A stretch of DNA of 12,422 nucleotides, taken from positions 1 to 12,422 of the forward strand of contig DBWE01000043.1 in assembly GCA_002308315.1 (NCBI GenBank), in the 5' to 3' direction. Origin of the DNA: Clostridiales bacterium UBA1246 (GTDB taxonomy: Bacteria > Bacillota > Clostridia > Oscillospirales > Oscillospiraceae). How positions within the stretch are numbered: the stretch's first letter is position 1; every line of letters begins with the position of its first letter. Position numbers and translations under genes: made by a program. Below the pieces are notes generated by a model. It ran no database searches, was not told where the DNA came from, and worked only from the letters and a program-made list of their open reading frames with translations. Below, in pieces: positions 7,193 to 12,422 of the stretch.

Positions 7193-8697
7193 AATTCAGC
7201 CTGCTGTACAAAGACGCGGAAAGATCGGCGGAGGCCGGGGAAAAGGAGATCCTTCCGGTTTCCGAAAAGACGCTGTACGATCTGTCCATTGACAGGACCG
7301 TAAAAGAACTCAGCCGGGACAGCGTCGGCTGCGAATATGTGCTGCGCGTTCTGAGAGAACCGCTGGTGAACGCGGAGGACATCCGGTACAGGCAGGATAT
7401 CCTTCTTGACCTGATACGTCTTCCCGGGCTTTTCGACGAGCTGAAGGATATATTCAAAAACTACGATACCATGCTTTCGGACTGGAGCGAAATGAGCATG
7501 GGCGTATACTCGTACGGCCTGCCCATGACCGATAAGGGCGTGCTTGACGCGGCATATGACAATCTCAGGATCACCGCGGCTTTCCTGCGGCGGACCGCCG
7601 GCTGCTTTGACGCGGTGTACGACGCCGTGGAGAAGTACGACGTTCGTTCCGACGGGCTGTCGGGAATAAAGGCGTTCTGCAGGCGCATGGCCGACAGCAG
7701 GGCCCTCGAGACGGTTTCCGATATCTGCTCGCTGTTTCAAAGAGAAAACTATAGCTCTTACCGTTTTGAAATAGCGGCGGATACGGACGACGCTTTCATG
7801 ATACGCTCCGCGGAATTCACAAAGGTCGAGCAGCTGCAGGCTCACGGCGCCGTTAGTCAGGTAAAAAGGCTGATAGGGGCGATGAGGCTGCAGGCGGGAT
7901 CGGCGCAGAACGAAGGGACGGATCTCGGAGAATACCACGCAAGGTTTTCGCGGGAGCTGCTTAAGGAAGCGATGTACGGGCTGTATACGGTCATGTCTTC
8001 CGCGGCGGGAAATCTATATGACGTATTCAGCGGCATATCCGATGAGCTTCGTTTTTACGAAGCCGCGCTCGGGTACGTCCTTCGTCTTAAGCGTTCGGGA
8101 ACGCCCATGTGCATGCCGGAAATACTGCCGCCGGAAGCCGGCGTCTGGAGAGCGGAAGGGATATACGACCCGAGGCTGCTTCTGGACGGCACGGGCGGAG
8201 AGAGTGTTGCGGTGAACGACGTGGATCTTTCCGGACTCTGCGGAGCCGTGATCCGCGGAGAAAATTCCACCGGCAAGACCTGCGCGCTCAGGGCAGTCGG
8301 GACGGCTCAGCTTTTCGCGCAGGCCGGTCTTCCTTTATGCGCCGCAAAGGCCGAAATAAGCATATGCAGCGGTGTTTTTACGCAGTTTTCTTCGGCGGAA
8401 AAGGAGCTTGAGGCTTTTGACCGCGCGGGACGCTTTGAAGGTGAAGTCAGGGATATAGCAGAGATAATGGACGCTTTGACGCCGCATTCGCTCGTGCTTT
8501 TAAACGAGAGCTTTCAGACGACTTCCTATGCCGAGGGCGCCTCCGGGATGGAAAATATCCTCGAAGCGATCGGCGCGTGCGAAAGCAGATTTCTGTTTGT
8601 CACGCACATGCCCGAACATGTGCTGAAGGCGCCGAAGAACAGCGCGGTGCTGTATTTCGGCGGCGATCATAAGATAACGGAGGAAAAGAGATGCTGA
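7189..8697 (+). CDS. MutS-like ATPase lacking the mismatch-recognition domain (second of a pair)
   Basis: This 502-residue protein is a divergent paralogue of its upstream neighbour. Shared landmarks are the LRFYEAAL----RSGTP---PEI block, the VNDVDLSG strand, Walker A GENSTGKTC (357-365), GRFEGEVRDIAEIM, Walker B SLVLLNE (N439, E440) with SFQTT after it, and a switch histidine in VTHM (H473). As in its neighbour, the Walker B Asp is Asn while the catalytic Glu is kept. The N-terminal half (LSIDRTVKEL, VLREPLVNAEDIRYRQDIL) resembles the MutS core region, where proteins of this superfamily begin the lever domain; there is no mismatch-recognition or Smr domain. Translation likely starts at TTG 7189, which overlaps the previous stop as TTGA and has GGGGGAGG (7173-7180) 8 bases upstream. 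The overlap and shared architecture suggest a heterodimer, as in eukaryotic MutS homologue pairs, but this is inference. Confidence 0.84.
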   Translation: MKFSLLYKDAERSAEAGEKEILPVSEKTLYDLSIDRTVKELSRDSVGCEYVLRVLREPLVNAEDIRYRQDILLDLIRLPGLFDELKDIFKNYDTMLSDWSEMSMGVYSYGLPMTDKGVLDAAYDNLRITAAFLRRTAGCFDAVYDAVEKYDVRSDGLSGIKAFCRRMADSRALETVSDICSLFQRENYSSYRFEIAADTDDAFMIRSAEFTKVEQLQAHGAVSQVKRLIGAMRLQAGSAQNEGTDLGEYHARFSRELLKEAMYGLYTVMSSAAGNLYDVFSGISDELRFYEAALGYVLRLKRSGTPMCMPEILPPEAGVWRAEGIYDPRLLLDGTGGESVAVNDVDLSGLCGAVIRGENSTGKTCALRAVGTAQLFAQAGLPLCAAKAEISICSGVFTQFSSAEKELEAFDRAGRFEGEVRDIAEIMDALTPHSLVLLNESFQTTSYAEGASGMENILEAIGACESRFLFVTHMPEHVLKAPKNSAVLYFGGDHKITEEKRC

Positions 8698-9491
8698 ACG
8701 CCGAATACAGGCGGTCGCTCATAAAAAAATATTCTCTCAGCGCGGAAGACGAGCTTTTGGCTGCCCGCGTGATAGACAAGTTCGAAGCGGCGGAGCGAAA
8801 AAACAGCGTTCAGAGCACAAGGTTTCTTGCGGAGCGCGATCTTCTCTGCGCCGTTCCGCTGCTGGATGAGCTCGGCGCGGCGTATACGCTTTGGGGCGGA
8901 TACGAAGAAGCGGAGCGCGTCTGCGCGATACTAACGCCCGATTATCTTGGACCGGAAGACGTTAAAAGCGGGAAAAACTGTCCGCTGACGGTGATTCATG
9001 CCGAGTATTCGCCGGACGAAAGCCCCGGACACCGGGATTTCCTCGGAGCTCTTATGGGTATGGGAATAGAGCGGGACAGCGTGGGAGATATCATTCCGCA
9101 AGAAGGCTCCTGCGATATCGTGGTCCTTAAGGAGCTCGGAGCGTTCATCCTCAGCGGGCTTGAAAAAGCCGGAAAAGTCAGACTGAGGCTCAGCGAAACG
9201 GACAGGGCGCAGGGCAGGGAGGCCGCCTATAAACGGATAAGGGACACGGTCGCCTCGCTGCGGCTCGACGCCGTGGTCGCCTCCGGTTTTTCACTGAGCC
9301 GGGACAAAGCCGTACAGGCTATCAAAGCCGGAAAGGTGTCCGTGGGCGGAGCGGAAGTGCTGAAGCCCGACAGGCTTCTCGGCGGAGGAGAAAAGATCTC
9401 GCTTCGAGGATCTGGAAAGATAGTTCTTTCCGAGGTTTCCGGACTGAGCCGTAAGGGCAGGACGATAATCGAGATCAAAAAATTCATATAA
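8691..9491 (+). CDS. ylmH: YlmH-family S4-domain RNA-binding protein
   Basis: This 266-residue protein matches the YlmH family in length and layout: an N-terminal alpha/beta domain (GGYEEAERVCAILTP, then HRDFLGALMGMGIERDSVGDI, the best-conserved part, near 120-140) followed by an S4 RNA-binding domain at about 189-240 (LRLDAVVASGFSLSR, AGKVSVGG). B. subtilis YlmH binds the large ribosomal subunit and has been linked to ribosome-associated quality control. In many Firmicutes the gene sits in the sepF-divIVA division cluster; here it ends the dgt-dnaG-rpoD-MutS-like series instead. The ATG at 8691 overlaps the previous stop by 7 bases and has GGAGG (8679-8683) 7 bases upstream. It is the last gene before a terminator region. 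The family assignment is firm; the exact role in this organism is not shown. Confidence 0.9.
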   Translation: MLNAEYRRSLIKKYSLSAEDELLAARVIDKFEAAERKNSVQSTRFLAERDLLCAVPLLDELGAAYTLWGGYEEAERVCAILTPDYLGPEDVKSGKNCPLTVIHAEYSPDESPGHRDFLGALMGMGIERDSVGDIIPQEGSCDIVVLKELGAFILSGLEKAGKVRLRLSETDRAQGREAAYKRIRDTVASLRLDAVVASGFSLSRDKAVQAIKAGKVSVGGAEVLKPDRLLGGGEKISLRGSGKIVLSEVSGLSRKGRTIIEIKKFI

Positions 9492-9521
9492 CGATCTCAT
9501 CGTGACGATCGCTTCGCTTCC

Positions 9522-9555
9522 GACGGCGCATCCCGCCTCGCCGTGATGCGCCGTC
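9522..9555 (+). repeat. Perfect 11-bp inverted repeat downstream of ylmH
   Basis: GACGGCGCATC (9522-9532) is repeated in inverse as GATGCGCCGTC (9545-9555) around a 12-base loop. Weaker outer pairing (TCC/GGA, then TGACG 9503-9507 with CGTCA 9562-9566) would extend the structure. No U-run follows directly, so it may be an mRNA 3'-end stabiliser, a dispersed intergenic repeat copy, or the first half of the termination region. Confidence 0.6.
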
Positions 9556-9576
9556 CGGAGGCGTCATCGAAAAAAG

Positions 9577-9620
9577 AGCGTTCCGCCGAGTGCCGCAGGG
9601 CACAAGGCGAAACGCTTTTT
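9577..9620. terminator. Probable bidirectional intrinsic terminator between ylmH and the SDR gene
   Basis: AGCGTT-C-CGCC (9577-9587) pairs with GGCG-A-AACGCT (9606-9616) with one mismatch, capped by an inner GTGCC/GGCAC stem (9590-9594, 9599-9603). TTTTT follows on the plus strand (9616-9620). On the minus strand the matching A-run at 9570-9575 becomes a U-run. It therefore suits both the rightward ylmH transcript and the leftward dehydrogenase transcript, which converge here. Confidence 0.8.
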
Positions 9621-9647
9621 CTTATTATGGATGCGAACACGCGGAGA

Positions 9648-10601
9648 TCATTTCCCCAGAGCCGGAGGAGTCGTCTGAGTGTCGTATACGGGATTATAGG
9701 TGAGCATCGAGAAAAGCTTCATCATAGTCTCGTTGACGGGCTGATCGGGGAAGGAACGCACGAGAGCGTCGCACTTTGCCTTCACGCCGTTTCTGAACTC
9801 GGAATGAGTCATTATGTACAGGTCGCCTCTCAGTATTCCGCGGATCACGCGCTCTCCGGCCTCTTCGGCGGACATGAACAGATTGCTGAAATCAAAGAAG
9901 TTTCCGGGACCTGCTTTGTCTCCGGCGGGCGGGGGCGGAGGCGGAGGCGGAGGAGCGGCCTTGGCGGGAGCGTCGGCGTTTTTGAGACTGTCGGGACGGA
10001 CCTCAAGAGAGGACTTGCTGAGATTGCCCTGAACGGGGCCGGGGAAGAACGCGGAGGCGCCGACGTTGGTGCCCTTGAGATCGGAAGCGACGGTTTCCAT
10101 CATCGCGGCAACGGCGGCCTTGGTCATGTTGTAAAGGGTGAAGCCGGGAACGACGGACAGGCCGGACTGTGATGAAGTGCTGACGACGTGTCCCTCTTCG
10201 CCGTGGGCGAGGATGCGGGGGACGATGTTGATGATACCGTTGATGATGCCCTTGATGTTTACGCCGATGATGAAGTCACAGTCGTTGTAGGTGGATTCCC
10301 ACAGGGGGTGGCTGGGCACCTCGACGCCGGCGTTGTTGACCAGAACGTGGATCTTTCCGAAAGCGGCCTCCGCCTCATCTGCTGCCGCGGCATATGCCTC
10401 GCGGTCGGTCACATCGAGCCTGATGCCGTATACGGGCCAGCCCTTTTCCTTGAAATAGGGGAGCGCCTCGTCAATGGCGGACTGACGCATATCGGCGATG
10501 ATAACGTTCATTCCCGCCTTGCCGCAGGCTTTGGCGATACCTAAACCGATACCGCTCGCGCCGCCGGTAATAAATGCGGTTTTTCCTTTGAGTTCTTTCA
10601 T
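9648..10601 (-). CDS. Short-chain dehydrogenase/reductase with a nine-proline insertion
   Basis: This 317-residue cytosolic classical SDR is longer than the usual 250-280. It has the cofactor motif TGGASGIG (12-19), NNAG (89-92), N115, catalytic S144, and Y157-x3-K161 in YNMTK. D37 at the end of the second strand favours NAD(H) over NADP(H). The substrate is not identifiable. An extra segment between about 195 and 240, in the substrate-loop region, contains nine consecutive prolines (217-225; plus-strand 9927-9953), encoded partly by three CCTCCG hexamer copies. The C-terminal part (SAEEAGERVIRGILRGDLYI) is typical of a subgroup of ~300-residue SDRs. The ATG at 10601 has GGAGGT 5 bases upstream. 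It has its own promoter with a palindrome over the -10, diverges from the activase gene, and is convergent with ylmH. Confidence 0.92.
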   Translation of the reverse strand: MKELKGKTAFITGGASGIGLGIAKACGKAGMNVIIADMRQSAIDEALPYFKEKGWPVYGIRLDVTDREAYAAAADEAEAAFGKIHVLVNNAGVEVPSHPLWESTYNDCDFIIGVNIKGIINGIINIVPRILAHGEEGHVVSTSSQSGLSVVPGFTLYNMTKAAVAAMMETVASDLKGTNVGASAFFPGPVQGNLSKSSLEVRPDSLKNADAPAKAAPPPPPPPPPAGDKAGPGNFFDFSNLFMSAEEAGERVIRGILRGDLYIMTHSEFRNGVKAKCDALVRSFPDQPVNETMMKLFSMLTYNPVYDTQTTPPALGK

Positions 10602-10635
10602 ATTGACCTCCTTGGCAAATACTTTTTTCGATTAT

Positions 10636-10654
10636 TTGTATATATTATATACAA
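10636..10654. promoter_or_regulatory. 19-bp perfect palindrome over the SDR promoter, probable operator
   Basis: TTGTATATATTATATACAA has 9-bp arms around a single central base and covers the -10 element (10644-10649) and likely transcription start of the dehydrogenase. Its position suits a dimeric repressor. The TGTATA...TATACA form resembles sites bound by several one-component regulator families, but no regulator gene is visible in the window. Confidence 0.6.
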
Positions 10655-10672
10655 CGCACCCGTATTTTGCAA
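10644..10672 (-). promoter_or_regulatory. Sigma-70/SigA promoter of the SDR gene
   Basis: The minus strand reads TTGCAA (-35; plus-strand 10667-10672), a 17-base spacer, and a perfect TATAAT (-10; 10644-10649). Transcription should start near 10637, giving a leader of about 36 bases before the ATG at 10601. Confidence 0.82.
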
Positions 10673-10688
10673 TAGCCGCTCGCCGCTT

Positions 10689-10753
10689 TTGACACTTGAA
10701 TAAAAGCCGTTAATCTGTTATTCTCTAATAACGGCGCGCAGTCAAACAGCGCC
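10689..10753 (+). promoter_or_regulatory. Candidate promoter and dyad-rich leader of the activase gene
   Basis: Two overlapping promoter readings exist: TTGACA (10689-10694) with a weak TAATCT after 16 bases, or TTGAAT (10696-10701) with TATTCT (10719-10724) after 17 bases. Around the -10 lie GTTATT/AATAAC (10717-10732), which also sits inside wider GCCGTTA/TAACGGC arms (10706-10712, 10729-10735). Just downstream, GGCGC/GCGCC (10733-10737, 10749-10753) form another stem sharing bases with the first. These could be operator dyads or alternative RNA hairpins. The gene itself has only a weak ribosome binding site. Confidence 0.45.
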
Positions 10754-10782
10754 GATAATAATCCTTTCAGAGCGATAAAGAT

Positions 10783-12422
10783 ATGAACGGTATCAGCATT
10801 CCATACGACGGTAAAGCGCATCCGCGCTACGCGGTCGGTATAGACATAGGTTCCACAACGGCAAAGATCGTGCTTGCGGACAGGGACGCTATCGTATTTC
10901 AGTCCTATCAGAGACATATGTCTCAGGTGCGCGGCAAGACCCTTGAAATGCTTCGCGCAATAAAAGATATCATAGGCAGCGAAAGCTTTACCCTGGCCGT
11001 ATCGGGTTCGGCCGGGCTCGGAATGGCGGAAGCTGCCTCACTGCCTTTTGTGCAGGAGGTTTACGCCACTGGCGAGACGGTCAGGCACTTCGAGCCGGAT
11101 ACCGGAGCCGTGATAGAGCTCGGGGGCGAGGACGCCAAAGTCATTTTTTTCAGCGGCGGGCTCGACGAGCGCATGAACGGAAGCTGTGCGGGAGGCACGG
11201 GCGCGTTTATCGATCAGATGGCCATATTGCTCGACATGTCCGTTGAGGAAATGGACAGGATCAGTCTGGAGCATAATAAAATATATCCCATCGCCTCGCG
11301 CTGCGGAGTGTTTGCCAAGACCGATATCCAGCCCCTTCTCAATCAGGGCGCGGCAAAAGCGGACGTAGCGGCAAGCATTTTCCAGGCCGTGGTGAACCAG
11401 ACCGTCGCCGGACTGATACAGGGACGCCGCATAGAAGGAAAGGTCATGTTCCTCGGTGGGCCGCTGTACTATTGCCGCGGACTCAGAGAGCGTTTTACCC
11501 ATACGCTCGGGCTTGACGGAGGCAGAGCGGTCTTTCCCGAATTCGGCCTTTACGCCGTGGCGTTGGGCGCGGCAATGTACGGACGCGCGGGGAAATATAT
11601 ATATACATACGATGCGCTCATCAACGTGCTTGAGAGCATCAGCGGGCGTATAGGCTCGGCAAGGGAAAGGCTGAAGCCTCTGTTTGAAAGCGACGGGGAG
11701 TATGCCGCCTTCAAAGCCCGCCACGACAGGGATACGGTCCCTGCCGCCGATCTGGAAAAATATTCGGGCAAAGCGTATCTCGGAATAGACTGCGGCAGCA
11801 CCACCACGAAGCTAGTTTTGATATCGCAGGATAAACAGATACTGTATTCATATTACGGAGCCAACAGGGGAAACCCCGTTGAGGTCATACGCGATAAGCT
11901 CGGAGAGCTTTACCGGCTGTGCGCCGACAGGGTGGAGATATGCGGAAGCGCCTCGACGGGCTACGGAGAAGAGCTTATTAAAAACGCTTTTTCCGTCGAC
12001 GAAGGCATAGTGGAGACCATAGCGCACTATACGGCGGCAAAGCATTTCCTTCCGGACGTGGATTTCATACTCGATATCGGCGGACAGGACATCAAATGCT
12101 TCAAGATACGGGGCGGCGCGATAGACTCGATCATGCTCAATGAAGCGTGCTCATCGGGCTGCGGCTCGTTTATCGAAACCTTTGCCCTTTCGATGGGATA
12201 TACGGCGGAGGAGTTCGCGCGAAAGGGTCTCAAGGCCGGGGCGCCGGTCAATCTCGGCTCGCGCTGCACGGTTTTCATGAACTCTTCGGTAAAACAGTCT
12301 CAGAAGGACGGCGCGACGGTGGAGGATATTTCCGCCGGCCTCTCCGTAAGCGTGGTCAAGAACGCGATATATAAGGTCATCCGCGCAAATTTCCCGGAAG
12401 AGCTCGGGCGCAATATCGTCGT
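10783..12422 (+). CDS. Large 2-hydroxyacyl-CoA dehydratase activase-like protein (BcrAD/BadFG/HgdC type), 5' part
   Basis: An open frame from ATG 10783 runs 546 codons to the window end without a stop. It holds two tandem ASKHA-fold ATPase domains. The first has GIDIGSTT (19-26), LGGEDAK (113-119), and the cysteines C135 ([11 protein letters not shown]) and C174 (ASRCGVF). The second has [10 protein letters not shown] (334-343), DIGGQDIK (431-438), C456 ([11 protein letters not shown]) and C495 (LGSRCTVF). In HgdC-type activases the equivalent cysteines of two subunits bridge one 4Fe-4S cluster, and ATP hydrolysis drives electron transfer to a dehydratase. The fragment ends at GRNIV, just before the conserved QGGTF block, so a longer protein of the ~1400-residue class that also carries a DUF2229 region is likely. 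The true substrate or partner is unknown. It shares a divergent regulatory interval with the SDR gene. Confidence 0.9.
   Translation, partial: MNGISIPYDGKAHPRYAVGIDIGSTTAKIVLADRDAIVFQSYQRHMSQVRGKTLEMLRAIKDIIGSESFTLAVSGSAGLGMAEAASLPFVQEVYATGETVRHFEPDTGAVIELGGEDAKVIFFSGGLDERMNGSCAGGTGAFIDQMAILLDMSVEEMDRISLEHNKIYPIASRCGVFAKTDIQPLLNQGAAKADVAASIFQAVVNQTVAGLIQGRRIEGKVMFLGGPLYYCRGLRERFTHTLGLDGGRAVFPEFGLYAVALGAAMYGRAGKYIYTYDALINVLESISGRIGSARERLKPLFESDGEYAAFKARHDRDTVPAADLEKYSGKAYLGIDCGSTTTKLVLISQDKQILYSYYGANRGNPVEVIRDKLGELYRLCADRVEICGSASTGYGEELIKNAFSVDEGIVETIAHYTAAKHFLPDVDFILDIGGQDIKCFKIRGGAIDSIMLNEACSSGCGSFIETFALSMGYTAEEFARKGLKAGAPVNLGSRCTVFMNSSVKQSQKDGATVEDISAGLSVSVVKNAIYKVIRANFPEELGRNIV

Noticed and set aside
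7126..7938. Long antisense frame across the MutS-like gene junction
   Set aside because: It spans the end of one gene and half of the next with no recognisable product.
9927..9953. CCTCCG tandem units considered as a microsatellite or CRISPR-like repeat
   Set aside because: Too short, no spacers, in frame within the dehydrogenase; treated as coding low complexity.
9543..10172. A 209-codon plus-strand frame with Gly-rich stretches opposite the dehydrogenase
   Set aside because: It starts inside the terminator region and is the reverse of an SDR with intact catalytic motifs; its Gly/Arg-rich content reflects the CCTCCG repeat.

Overview
The window looks like a chromosomal segment of an anaerobic Clostridia-type Firmicute, probably an uncultured gut lineage. 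The reasons are the gene order dgt-dnaG-rpoD, an S4-domain protein of the YlmH family, and the start of a very large 2-hydroxyacyl-CoA dehydratase activase-like protein, which is typical of anaerobic Firmicutes. The DNA is moderately GC-rich by eye, yet uses many ATA, AGA and AGG codons. I see no phage, transposon, CRISPR array, rRNA or tRNA.

Left arm (1-1500, minus strand): a near-consensus promoter at 1468-1496 reads leftward into three genes. They are a 121-residue membrane protein made only of two helices and a HAMP domain, a complete rhamnulose-1-phosphate aldolase (rhaD), and the first 44 codons of trmO (tRNA t6A37 methyltransferase). trmO overlaps the rhaD stop codon and runs off the window edge.

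Centre (1501-9491, plus strand): six closely packed genes form a likely macromolecular-synthesis operon. They are dgt (dNTP triphosphohydrolase), dnaG (primase), rpoD (housekeeping sigma factor), two adjacent divergent MutS-like ATPase genes, and a ylmH-like S4 RNA-binding protein gene. From rpoD onward the genes overlap by 1, 4 and 7 bases, which suggests translational coupling. The dgt leader contains a palindrome and two hairpins.

Right arm (9492-12422): a two-part hairpin region containing a probable bidirectional terminator separates ylmH from a convergent short-chain dehydrogenase gene. The dehydrogenase has an unusual run of nine prolines, and its strong promoter carries a 19-bp perfect palindrome across the -10 element. 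Divergent from it, and sharing a 181-base regulatory interval, begins a large BcrAD/BadFG/HgdC-type activase; 546 codons are visible before the window ends.

The least explained part is the tandem MutS-like pair. Both proteins keep the MutS ATPase core but lack the mismatch-recognition domain and the Smr nuclease domain. Both also carry Asn where the Walker B Asp normally sits, and they are coupled to the primase and sigma-factor genes.
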